Shown in pieces: positions 56,252-64,000 of a stretch of 64,000 bases of DNA. Where the stretch lies: assembly GCF_900302475.1 (NCBI RefSeq), contig NZ_OMOQ01000007.1:1-64000 (forward strand), written 5' to 3'. The DNA comes from Defluviimonas aquaemixtae (GTDB taxonomy: Bacteria; Pseudomonadota; Alphaproteobacteria; Rhodobacterales; Rhodobacteraceae). Made by a program: the position numbers and the translations under genes. Under the pieces are notes generated by a model that had not been told where the DNA came from, searched no databases, and saw nothing but the letters and a program-made list of their open reading frames with translations. How positions within the stretch are numbered: the first letter of the stretch is position 1; the number at the start of each line of letters is the position of its first letter.

Positions 56252-57256
56252 TTGAAGGCGCCCCCACCACTCCTGCCGCGGCCGGAGGGTCTCTTCTGCC
56301 CGGCGGGCGGATATTACATTGACCCGGTTCGGCCCGTGGATCATGCGCTCATTACCCATGGCCACGGTGACCACGCACGGGCAGGCCACGGCGCGGTCAT
56401 GGCCACCGAGGAAACGCTTGGGATCATGGCGATCCGGTATGGCGAGGATTTCTCAGGAAGCCGACAGGCTGCAGGGACCGGCTGGACCGATATCGGCGAC
56501 ACGCGCGTGCGGTTCGTACCCGCCGGCCACATCCTCGGCTCCGCGCAGATCGTGATCGAGACCGGGGGCACCCGCGTCGTCGCGGGGGGCGATTTCAAGC
56601 GCGGCAGCGATCCGACCTGCGCCGATTTCGAGCTTGTACCCTGTGACATCTTCATCAGCGAAGCAACCTTTGGCCTGCCGGTTTTTCGTCATCCGCCGCC
56701 AAGAGACGAGATCGGCAAGCTCATCCAATCCGTCGTCGCCAATCCTGACCGCGCGCATCTCGTGGGCGTCTACGCGCTCGGCAAGGCGCAGCGCGTAATC
56801 CGGCTCTTGCGGGACGCGGGCTACGACGCGCCACTCCATTTGCACGGCGCGCTGATGCGGCTTTGCGGCTACTACAACGCGCGCGGTATCGAGCTTGGGC
56901 CGCTCGTCGCAGCGACGCAGGACGGCCCTCGTGACGCCTTCGCGGGGCAGGTAGTCCTCGGCCCGCCATCGACTTTCGGCACACCATGGGCGCGGCGTTT
57001 CCCCAATCCGGTGATCTCCTTCGCCTCTGGCTGGATGGGGGTTCGCCAGCGCATCCGCCAGCGCGGGGTCGAACTGCCGCTGGTGATCTCGGATCACTGC
57101 GACTGGCCGGAGCTGACGCAGACCATCACCGAGGTCGGGGCCGAGGAAATCTGGGTTACACACGGCCGAGAGGAGGCGCTGGTGCGCTGGTGCGAGCTTC
57201 AGGGTCAGGCGGCCCGGCCGCTCAACCTTGTCGGTTACGAGGACGAACCGGAATGA
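56252..57256 (+). CDS. Ligase-associated DNA exonuclease (metallo-beta-lactamase fold)
   Basis: A 334-residue beta-CASP-type nuclease. The metal motif is H36-G-H38-G-D40-H41 in THGHGDHARAGH; further signatures are FVPAGHILGSAQIVIE, VAGGDFKRGSDPTC and SDHCDWPELT. TTG 56252 with GCAGGACGGG upstream gives the usual family start (APPPLLPRPEGLFCPAGGYY); the longer frame upstream looks non-coding. It overlaps the ligase gene by four bases. The pair is a known bacterial DNA-repair cassette, probably for end processing before sealing. Confidence 0.88.
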   Translation: MKAPPPLLPRPEGLFCPAGGYYIDPVRPVDHALITHGHGDHARAGHGAVMATEETLGIMAIRYGEDFSGSRQAAGTGWTDIGDTRVRFVPAGHILGSAQIVIETGGTRVVAGGDFKRGSDPTCADFELVPCDIFISEATFGLPVFRHPPPRDEIGKLIQSVVANPDRAHLVGVYALGKAQRVIRLLRDAGYDAPLHLHGALMRLCGYYNARGIELGPLVAATQDGPRDAFAGQVVLGPPSTFGTPWARRFPNPVISFASGWMGVRQRIRQRGVELPLVISDHCDWPELTQTITEVGAEEIWVTHGREEALVRWCELQGQAARPLNLVGYEDEPE

Positions 57257-58833
57257 AGGCTTTCGCCCAGCTACTGGACCGGCTTGTGCTCACGCCCTCC
57301 CGAAACGGCAAGCTTCGCCTTGTGCGCGACTACCTGGCCGCGACGCCCGACCCCGATCGCGGCTATGCACTTGCGGCACTCACCGGCGATCTGGACCTGC
57401 CCTCGGTCAAGCCCGCGCTTCTGCGCGCGCTGGTGGGCGAGCGGGTGGACGAGGTGCTGTTCCGCCTCTCCTATGACTATGTCGGCGATCTGGCAGAGAC
57501 CATCGCGCTGATCTGGGAAGGGGGCGGCGACGGCGACCTGCCGCTGTCCCAGGTCGTCCGGCGTCTTTCATCCGCTGGCAAAATCGAGGCGCCCGCGCTT
57601 GTCACCGAGCTTTTCGACCGGTTCGATGCCTCCACGCGCTTCGCGCTGATCAAGCTTGCAACGGGCGGCCTGCGCGCCGGGCTTTCGGCGCGGCTCACCA
57701 AGACGGCGCTGGCCGAGTTCGGTGACGTGCCGCTCGCCGAGATTGAGGAGCTTTGGCACGGCCTCACGCCGCCGTACGAAGATCTCTTGGCCTGGCTCGA
57801 GGGCCGGGCGGCGAAGCCCGAAGCCGCGGGCCATGCGCCCTTCCGTCCGGTGATGCTCGCCACGCCGCTGAACGAGGGCGAGACCGACGCGCTCAACCCC
57901 GCAGACTTTGCGGCCGAATGGAAATGGGACGGGATTCGCGTACAGGCGGTCAGCGAGGCGGGCACCCGGCGGCTCTATTCCCGCACCGGCGACGACATTT
58001 CCCCCGCTTTCCCCGATATCCTCGACGCGCTGGATTTCGAGGGCGCGCTTGATGGCGAACTGCTCGTTCGTCAAGGCGATGCGGTGGCGCCATTCGCAAA
58101 TCTTCAGCAACGGCTCAACCGCAAGACGGTCAGCAAGGCGATGCTTGCGAAGAATCCGGCCTTCATTCGGGCTTACGACATCCTGATCTGGGAGGGCGAA
58201 GACCTCCGTCCGCTCCCGCTCAGCGACCGTCGCGCCCGGCTCGAAGCCGCCGTCGCCGCCTGCGACCCCGCCCGCCTCGACCTGTCACCGCTCGTCGATT
58301 TCGACGACTGGTCGATGCTCGCCCGCCACCGCGCCGAACCGCCCGATCCGGTGATGGAGGGGCTGATGCTGAAACGCTGGGACAGTCCCTATCTTGCGGG
58401 CCGCCCTAAGGGTCCGTGGTTCAAATGGAAGCGCGACCCTTATCTGATCGACGCTGTTCTGATGTATGCCCAGCGAGGACATGGCCGACGGTCGAGCTTT
58501 TACTCCGACTACACCTTCGGGGTCTGGACCGAAGACGGCACGCTGGCGCCCGTCGGCAAGGCCTATTTCGGCTTCACCGATGAAGAGTTGCGCCGGATCG
58601 ACCGCTACGTCCGCGATAACACGTCCGGCCGTTACGGCCCGGTTCGCGCGGTCCGCGCCGAGCGAGACCACGGCCTCGTGCTGGAAATCGCGTTCGAGGG
58701 CCTCAACCGCTCCAGCCGACACAAATCCGGTGTCGCGATGCGCTTCCCTCGCATCGCAAGGCTCCGGTGGGACAAGCCGCCTGAAGAGGCCGATACTCTG
58801 GCGGAGCTAATGAAGTTTCTGCCCGCAGAGTAG
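57253..58833 (+). CDS. ATP-dependent DNA ligase
   Basis: A 526-residue ligase with an N-terminal DNA-binding domain (about 1-190), the nucleotidyltransferase domain whose AMP-accepting Lys is K224 in KWDGIR, and an OB domain near the C-terminus (GLNRSSRHKSGVAMRFPRIA). Further motifs: RLYSRTGDDISPAFPDI, GALDGELLVRQG, EGLMLKRWDSPYLAGRPKGP, WFKWKRDP. ATG 57253 overlaps the exonuclease stop. It belongs to the cassette type LigB/LigC rather than multi-domain LigD; no helicase gene follows. Confidence 0.93.
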   Translation: MKAFAQLLDRLVLTPSRNGKLRLVRDYLAATPDPDRGYALAALTGDLDLPSVKPALLRALVGERVDEVLFRLSYDYVGDLAETIALIWEGGGDGDLPLSQVVRRLSSAGKIEAPALVTELFDRFDASTRFALIKLATGGLRAGLSARLTKTALAEFGDVPLAEIEELWHGLTPPYEDLLAWLEGRAAKPEAAGHAPFRPVMLATPLNEGETDALNPADFAAEWKWDGIRVQAVSEAGTRRLYSRTGDDISPAFPDILDALDFEGALDGELLVRQGDAVAPFANLQQRLNRKTVSKAMLAKNPAFIRAYDILIWEGEDLRPLPLSDRRARLEAAVAACDPARLDLSPLVDFDDWSMLARHRAEPPDPVMEGLMLKRWDSPYLAGRPKGPWFKWKRDPYLIDAVLMYAQRGHGRRSSFYSDYTFGVWTEDGTLAPVGKAYFGFTDEELRRIDRYVRDNTSGRYGPVRAVRAERDHGLVLEIAFEGLNRSSRHKSGVAMRFPRIARLRWDKPPEEADTLAELMKFLPAE

Positions 58834-59007
58834 GCTGTCGAGCGTCGCACTTGTGTCGGGTAGAGGGATTTGTTCACATATTCAATGACATGCGGCTGTG
58901 ATTGTGCGATACGTGATCGTACCTACTAACGCGCAACAATTCCGAAGTTGCCGAATCCGCTCCGAACTCACCAAGATCCCTGTGCCATCTCTTAGTGCGA
59001 GGCGGTG

Positions 59008-59961
59008 ATGTACGACTGGAACGATCTTCGATACCTTATCGCCGTTGCCGGGGCGGGCTCGACGATTGCTGCCGCGCGACGGCTCGGCGTCAATCAGACA
59101 ACGGTCGCCCGACGGATTGACGCGCTGGAGCGGGCGCTCGGCGTGGCGCTGTTCGAACGCCGGGCGAGCGGCTATGCCCTGACGGCACGCGGGCGCGAAG
59201 CGTTGGCATTGGCCAGCCGCGTCGAGCGCGAGGCCGAGGCACTCGGCGACACCGCCGGAGCGTGGCGGCGCGTCGTCTCGGGGGAACTTCGGGTTACGAC
59301 GACAGAGATCCTGGCGATGGGAGTTATTGCGCCGCTGGTCGCCGAACTGCGAGAGGCCTGGCCGGGGTTGTCCATCGAACTCCTGGCCGAAGATCGCAGA
59401 CTTGATCTGCGCTCCGGCGAGGCGGATGTAGCGATCCGGCTCGGTGAACCGGATCCAGAGCCCGAACTCGTCGGCCGCCGGATTGGAGAAAGCCATTGGG
59501 CGCTCTATTGCGGTGCCAATTATTCCGCTCGCCACGGTCTGCCTGCAATGCCGTCCGATCTGGCCGGCCACCGCGTCATCGCCGGCAGCGGCGCGATGAC
59601 GCGTCTGCCGGCGCATCGCTGGCTGGCCGGACTTGCGCCGGAGGCCCCGGTTGCGCTGCGCTGCAATTCTGTGCCGAATCTGATCGCGGCGGCGCGCTCC
59701 GGCATCGGCATCGCGCCACTGCCGATGTTTGTCGCGGCCGACGATCCGGCACTGGTGCGCTGTCTGCCACAGCATTCCATCAGCGCGCCGATCTGGCTCA
59801 TCCATCGCGCCGGACAGCGCGATGCCGCGCATGTGCGGGTTTTCGTCGACGCCGCGACCGAGAGGTTCCGCACATTTCGCGGCAGGTCGACCGGCGCGAG
59901 CGATCAGGCCGCAGCGGCCGTCTTGCCGACCGGGGCAGCGGGCGCGGGGAAGCCGAGCTGA
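59008..59961 (+). CDS. LysR family transcriptional regulator
   Basis: A 317-residue regulator. The winged helix is at residues 4-62 (DLRYLIAVAGAGSTIAAARR, LGVNQTTVARRIDALERALG) and the effector domain from about 88. ATG 59008 is five bases after GAGG; a GTG one codon earlier is possible. Its 3' end overlaps the convergent SnoaL gene by 58 bases, so the two messages are antisense there. Probable targets are the SnoaL and SDR genes next door. Confidence 0.9.
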   Translation: MYDWNDLRYLIAVAGAGSTIAAARRLGVNQTTVARRIDALERALGVALFERRASGYALTARGREALALASRVEREAEALGDTAGAWRRVVSGELRVTTTEILAMGVIAPLVAELREAWPGLSIELLAEDRRLDLRSGEADVAIRLGEPDPEPELVGRRIGESHWALYCGANYSARHGLPAMPSDLAGHRVIAGSGAMTRLPAHRWLAGLAPEAPVALRCNSVPNLIAAARSGIGIAPLPMFVAADDPALVRCLPQHSISAPIWLIHRAGQRDAAHVRVFVDAATERFRTFRGRSTGASDQAAAAVLPTGAAGAGKPS

Positions 59962-60347
59962 CGCGCCTGGGCGGCTCCGTCCCGCGCACCCCAGCGCCCC
60001 GCGATCCGGCTGTTCTCCAGTTCGAACCACTCCATGGCAACGAGTTCGTAGGTCTTGCCGGTCGGCTCGCTAAAGCCCAGGAACGGGCCGGTCCAGCGGC
60101 CATGTTCGTGGTAGCGTACCGCGACCCGGTTCCCCTCAGCCACCATTTCCTGCACTTCGAGGCGCATGTTCAGACCTTCGTAAAGCTGCTTCCAGATTGG
60201 CATGGCGAAGTCGAGCCCGCCAGCGCCGGTGACGCCCTGGATTCTCGCATCAGGCGCAAAAAGCGCGACAAGCCGGTCGAATTCGCCGGCGTTCAGCGCC
60301 TCGACGTAGGCGGTCACGATCGCCCGGTTTCGTTCGATATTTGTCAT
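59904..60347 (-). CDS. SnoaL/ketosteroid-isomerase-like protein
   Basis: A 147-residue NTF2-like protein: NIERNRAIVTAYVEALNAGE, FDRLVALFAPDARIQGVTGA, VAVRYHEHGRWTGPFLGFSE, WFELENSRIAGRWGARDGAA. ATG 60347 gives the classical polyketide-cyclase-like start; the open frame extends far upstream but is non-coding in character. The C-terminal Ala/Pro tail overlaps the LysR gene on the opposite strand. Confidence 0.82.
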   Translation of the reverse strand: MTNIERNRAIVTAYVEALNAGEFDRLVALFAPDARIQGVTGAGGLDFAMPIWKQLYEGLNMRLEVQEMVAEGNRVAVRYHEHGRWTGPFLGFSEPTGKTYELVAMEWFELENSRIAGRWGARDGAAQARQLGFPAPAAPVGKTAAAA

Positions 60348-60873
60348 GCTGCTGTTCCGTTTCGCATCCGGCCGCGCCGATCGCGGCAGGTTGCGTTGGG
60401 ATACGGCCAGTGACGTGGTCGCTGGAAGCTGCAATGTCGCCGTGGGCTTCTGCGAAAATGCAGGCGTCTCAGGCACCGGTTCTCGATGTATACAAAGCGC
60501 CTGAAGCAGGCGGGCGCCAGGACCAGATTCCAGCGGCGCACCGCCCGGCCTGACCGGTCGCGCGAAGCAGACAGCACAAGCGCCCCGTCCACGAGGTCGC
60601 GGACCGACTGGGCAAGGACCTAGCAGAGAAACCAGAAGCGGCGCAGAGGCGATCGCAGTGTCATAGAGTATCGCGAGGACGAATGATCGGGGTGCGCGAT
60701 CGATACATAGTGTCAAATGTGCTCCGCGCGGAGGCAATCCGGGCGGAGCGTTGATCAGGGTTAAGTTCCCCTCCCGGGGCGAGACGGTGAGGATCGCGGC
60801 GATATCCGGTTGCTCGCTGAGGCGAATCCGGCCGCCGCGTAGTGATACCAGCAAGAAGCCGAATGGAGGCTGA
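60348..60873. other. Intergenic region between SnoaL-like and SDR genes
   Basis: Divergent 526-base gap. Open frames in it yield Arg-rich products without domains. Promoters for both genes must lie here, but no clear operator is seen. Confidence 0.5.
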
Positions 60874-61674
60874 ATGAAACGTCTTGAAAACAAGCTGTGC
60901 ATTGTCACCGGGGCCGGGCGCGGAATAGGTGCGGCAATCGCCCGCGCCTTCGCGGCCGAAGGCGCTCGTGTGGTCGTCACCGACAAGAACGCGGAAGCTG
61001 CGGCGCGCGTCGCCCAAGAAATCGGAGGCGAGAGCCTGCGACTCGACGTCGCTTCGGAGGCAGACTGGCAGGCATTGGCGCGCGCCTGTCCCGAGGCAGA
61101 TGTCGTCGTGAACAATGCCGGTGTCACCGGCTTCGAAGAGAGCGCCGCCCCGCAGGACCCCGAACATGCGAGCGTCGAGGACTGGCGCGCGGTGCATCGC
61201 GTCAATCTCGATGGAACCTTTCTTGGCTGCCGCTACGCGATCGGGGCGATGCGGCCGCGCGGCACGGGCGCGATCATTAACATATCGTCGCGTTCTGGCG
61301 TCGTGGGCATTCCGGGCGCGGCGGCCTACGCATCCTCCAAGGCGGCGATCCGCAACCATACTAAGACCGTGGCGCTCTACTGCGCCGAACAGGGGCTCGC
61401 GGTGCGCTGCAACTCCGTCCATCCCGGGGCCATCCTGACGCCGATGTGGGAGCCGATGCTCGGCACCGGCCCGGAAAGGGAGACGCGGATGGCGACCTTT
61501 GTCGCCGACACTCCACTGCGCCGCTTCGGCCAGCCAGAGGAAGTCGCCGCGGTGGTCGTGATGCTGGCCTCGGATGAGGCCGCATACATGACGGGCACGG
61601 AGCTCATGATCGATGGCGGTCTGCTCGCTGGTTCCGCAGCGGCCCCGAACCGCCAGTCAAGCGACGCTCCCTGA
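60874..61674 (+). CDS. Short-chain dehydrogenase/reductase
   Basis: A 266-residue classical SDR. Cofactor loop [12 protein letters not shown] (residues 12-23), NNAG at about 86-89, and the catalytic Ser and Y-x-x-x-K in [13 protein letters not shown] and AAYASSKAA. Asp at the end of beta-2 (VVVTDKNAE) predicts NAD rather than [24 protein letters not shown] and [10 protein letters not shown] close the domain. GGAGGC lies before the ATG. Substrate unknown. Confidence 0.92.
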   Translation: MKRLENKLCIVTGAGRGIGAAIARAFAAEGARVVVTDKNAEAAARVAQEIGGESLRLDVASEADWQALARACPEADVVVNNAGVTGFEESAAPQDPEHASVEDWRAVHRVNLDGTFLGCRYAIGAMRPRGTGAIINISSRSGVVGIPGAAAYASSKAAIRNHTKTVALYCAEQGLAVRCNSVHPGAILTPMWEPMLGTGPERETRMATFVADTPLRRFGQPEEVAAVVVMLASDEAAYMTGTELMIDGGLLAGSAAAPNRQSSDAP

Positions 61675-61717
61675 TGCGCCTGGCCACCGGTCCAGATTCC
61701 AGCTTCGCGCGACAACG

Positions 61718-62863
61718 CTAGCCGAGACTGCGAAGCAGTTCCAAAGAGGGCTCTCCTGTCGCAGGTAGGCCGCGGCTCGACTGGTAGGCGCTGATGGCCT
61801 GACGGGTGTTGGGCCCGATCACGCCATCGGTACCGCCGGTATCGAAGCCCCTTGCGGTCAGGCGCCTCTGCAGCGCGATCCGATCATCCTTCGTCATTCC
61901 GTTGGCGTCGGGTGGGAAACTCCCCTGAAGGGGGCCTGCGCCGCCGATACGGTCTGCAAGGTGGCCCACCCCGATCGCATAGGCGTCAGAGTTGTTGTAG
62001 CGCTTGATCGCACCGAAATTGCTCGTGACGGCGAAGCGCGGCCCGCCCGGCTGGGGCTGGATCAAGCGGCCCGAAGGCGCGCCGGTGCCGGCTTCGCCCC
62101 CCCAACGCACCCCTCGCGACCAGCCGCTGCGCGCGAGATAGGCAGCGGTCGAGGCAAGGGAGTCGCTGGGGTCATCCGACCAGATGTCGCGCCTGCCATC
62201 GCCGGTAAAATCGACCGCATAGGCAAGATACGATGTCGGAATGAACTGAGTATGCCCCATAGCACCGGCCCAGCTGCCGGTCAGGCGCGCCGGAGTGATA
62301 TCGCCGTTTTGGAGGATCTTCAGCGCGGCCACGAGCTGCTTTTCGAAGAACGATCCGCGGCGCCCGTCATAGGCAAGCGTCGAGGTGGCGGAGACCACGG
62401 GCACATCGCCCCGGCGCTCGCCATAGAAACTCTCAAGCCCCCAGATCGCCGCAATGATCTCGGCGTCGACTCCGAACCTGTCTTCCAGCGCCCCAAGGGT
62501 CGCCCTGTGCCGGGCGAAGGCGGCGCGGCCCTTTTTCAGGCGTTCGTCGGAGACGGCGATGGACAGGTAGTCCTCGAGGCTGCGCGCGAATTCGGTCTGA
62601 TTGCGGTCACGCGTGACGGCGCCGGGGAGATACCCGGTGCCTCGGAATCCCGCGTTGAGCGTGGCCTCTGAAATGCCGTGGCCTCTGGCGCGCCCGCGAA
62701 ACGCCGCGACCCAGGCGTCATAGCCCGCATTCGGAGCAGGCCGCAGGTCAGCAGGCAACCCCCCGCCGCTTCGACTGACGACGTCGAGCTGCGAAGTGCC
62801 ACTGCATGCGGCAAGTCCAAACGCGGTGAAACCAAGCCCGAAGTGACGTCTTGTAATGCCCAT
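61718..62863 (-). CDS. Lipoprotein lytic murein transglycosylase (MltB-like) with peptidoglycan-binding domain
   Basis: A 381-residue protein. A twin-Arg-containing lipoprotein signal (GITRRHFGLGFTAFGLAAC, lipid-acceptor C20) is followed by the SLT_2 catalytic domain, with the acid Glu in IIAAIWGLESFYGERRGDVP and the GAMGHTQFIPTSY motif. The last 70 residues form a peptidoglycan-binding domain (LQRRLTARGFDTGGTDGVIG, PNTRQAISAYQSSRGLPATG). It cleaves glycan strands to 1,6-anhydro products in the periplasm. ATG 62863 gives a proper lipobox; the longer frame does not. Confidence 0.93.
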   Translation of the reverse strand: MGITRRHFGLGFTAFGLAACSGTSQLDVVSRSGGGLPADLRPAPNAGYDAWVAAFRGRARGHGISEATLNAGFRGTGYLPGAVTRDRNQTEFARSLEDYLSIAVSDERLKKGRAAFARHRATLGALEDRFGVDAEIIAAIWGLESFYGERRGDVPVVSATSTLAYDGRRGSFFEKQLVAALKILQNGDITPARLTGSWAGAMGHTQFIPTSYLAYAVDFTGDGRRDIWSDDPSDSLASTAAYLARSGWSRGVRWGGEAGTGAPSGRLIQPQPGGPRFAVTSNFGAIKRYNNSDAYAIGVGHLADRIGGAGPLQGSFPPDANGMTKDDRIALQRRLTARGFDTGGTDGVIGPNTRQAISAYQSSRGLPATGEPSLELLRSLG

Positions 62864-62971
62864 GTCTCTGCCCGCAGTTTCGTTGTTGATGGAGCTATGG
62901 TAGCGGATCAGGACCGGCGCGCAATCCACGTGGACAGCCGCTCGCATGAATGCGCCTAAGCCGTCCGCCAG

Positions 62972-64000
62972 TCACCGACCCATCACCTCCGTATGTTCGG
63001 TCAGAGACGTCGCCAGCGTAAGCGCTCGCGCTGTCGCCTCGGCCATCTGCGGCAGGATCATCCACTCCAGCGCCCAGGCTGCGCCCGAGCGTTCCTGTTC
63101 GTGGACCAGACTATGATGCAGTCCCGAGACGAGCGTCGCGTTGAAGCGCGCGAGTGTGACTAGAATCTCGGCTGGGATTGGGTTCTGCTTGTGCGGCATG
63201 GCCGAAGATCCGCCACTGCCACGGATCCGGATTTCGTCGATGCCCCGCTGCGCCATAAGGCAGATGTCCTGCCCCATCTTCCCGAGCGCGCCGGTGAGAA
63301 GCGACAGAAGCGCGCCGTATTCCGCGACGCCATCGCGCTCGGCGTGCCAGGCGCGCGGCGGGTTGGCGAGGCCGAGGTCCGTGGCTAGGCTCTTGGCGAT
63401 TGCCGGCGCTGCGTCTCCGACCGCGGCGCGGTTGCCGGCGGCGCCGCCGAATTGAAGCTGTTCGACGCGCGGACGGATGTCCGCGATCCGCGCGCCGTGG
63501 CGGGCGAGCGGCCCGGACCATGCGTCGATGTGGTCGGCGACGCGGATGGGGACGGCGGCCTGCATTCGTGTGCGCCCCATCATCGTGTTGCGCCCGAACT
63601 TGTCGGCGAGGCCGTGCAGCGCTGCCTCGAGCGCGGCGATGCGCGCAAGAAACAGGTCGGACGTCGCCCGCAGGCTGAGCGCAAGCGCGGTGTCGATCAC
63701 GTCCTGCGACGTCGCGCCCTGGTGCACGGAATTGTCCGCGCCAGGCAACGCGTGCTTGACCGCGGCCACGAGGGCCGGGACCGGGACGCCGTCGCGGGCC
63801 GTGCCGTCGCGCAGCTCCGCAATGTCGGGTTTGACCGTCAGGATCGCCTCGGCCGTCGCGTTCGCCGCAGTTGCGTTGACGAGCCCCGCGCGGCCAAGGG
63901 CGCGGCTCCACGCGGCTTCGAAGCGCAGCATGTTCGCAAGTTGGCTCTCGGCCGACCAGATCGCCGCCATCTCGTCGTCGCCAAAGAGCCCGCCCAGCCA
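62972..64000 (-). CDS. pcaB: 3-carboxy-cis,cis-muconate cycloisomerase, 5' partial
   Basis: The frame is open to the window edge (WLGGLFGDDEMAAIWSAESQ), so the true start lies outside; an internal Met at 63970 is not the start. The 342 codons present contain AWSRALGRAGLVNATAANAT, HQGATSQDVIDTALALSLRA, and the superfamily signature GSSAMPHKQNP of the fumarase/aspartase fold. PcaB acts in protocatechuate breakdown (beta-ketoadipate pathway). The C-terminal domain is short, in line with Rhodobacterales PcaB of about 350 residues. Confidence 0.9.
   Translation of the reverse strand, partial: WLGGLFGDDEMAAIWSAESQLANMLRFEAAWSRALGRAGLVNATAANATAEAILTVKPDIAELRDGTARDGVPVPALVAAVKHALPGADNSVHQGATSQDVIDTALALSLRATSDLFLARIAALEAALHGLADKFGRNTMMGRTRMQAAVPIRVADHIDAWSGPLARHGARIADIRPRVEQLQFGGAAGNRAAVGDAAPAIAKSLATDLGLANPPRAWHAERDGVAEYGALLSLLTGALGKMGQDICLMAQRGIDEIRIRGSGGSSAMPHKQNPIPAEILVTLARFNATLVSGLHHSLVHEQERSGAAWALEWMILPQMAEATARALTLATSLTEHTEVMGR

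Overview
The window looks like chromosomal DNA of a high-GC alphaproteobacterium of the Rhodobacterales. The strongest evidence is the conserved housekeeping run murA - DUF2948 - hisD - UPF0262 - low-Mr phosphatase - infA - maf - RNase E/G - yacG - tRNA-Phe (about 1.5-12.2 kb). A small-molecule-type GNAT, an MFS exporter and a GNAT/nitrilase pair are interleaved with it. No database search was possible; family names rest on motifs, length and gene order.

Two accessory stretches lie directly 3' of tRNA genes. The first (12.2-16.8 kb, after tRNA-Phe) is a copper-defence block: a c-type cytochrome, a ruined cueR, a DUF305 protein and the Cu(I) ATPase copA. A core-like patch follows (phasin, YbaK-type deacylase, tRNA-Ser). 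The second stretch (18.0-31.5 kb) holds an intact cueR, a frameshifted copper chaperone, two more cytochromes c, a frameshifted cupredoxin, two broken L,D-transpeptidases and a small heavy-metal-binding-domain protein. Five CueR-type dyads (TTCC-N7-GGAA; one has N6) link the blocks into one regulon. Next come an AraC / FixH-like / di-haem MauG-like group and a 53-residue protein with twelve cysteines in six CxC pairs, read as an unusual metallothionein. Then follow a dead SRAP (YedK) gene, an NTF2-like protein with a carotenoid-isomerase-like flavoprotein, and prophage debris (a gutted ParB-methyltransferase gene and a DUF7220 protein).

From 31.6 to 46.6 kb on the minus strand are two sugar-oxidation genes (DapA-like, Gfo/Idh/MocA) beside a scrap of an IlvD/Edd dehydratase, and then a compact glycogen operon transcribed glgP - glgB - glgC - glgA - glgX - malQ - pgm. 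Divergent from it is a polyamine-type ABC transporter (substrate-binding protein, ATPase, two permeases; 46.9-50.9 kb).

The last part (51-64 kb) holds a single-domain response regulator with a PAS/HWE histidine kinase, and small genes with EcfG-like stress promoters, one of them an exact GGAAC-N16-CGTT. It also carries a flavodoxin-fold reductase, creA, a ligase-associated exonuclease plus ATP-dependent DNA ligase pair, a LysR/SnoaL/SDR group, a lipoprotein lytic transglycosylase and a partial pcaB. Most inactivating lesions fall in the two accessory stretches. The core copper genes (copA, one cueR, three cytochromes, the small metal-binding proteins) remain open, so the block appears to be reduced rather than dead.
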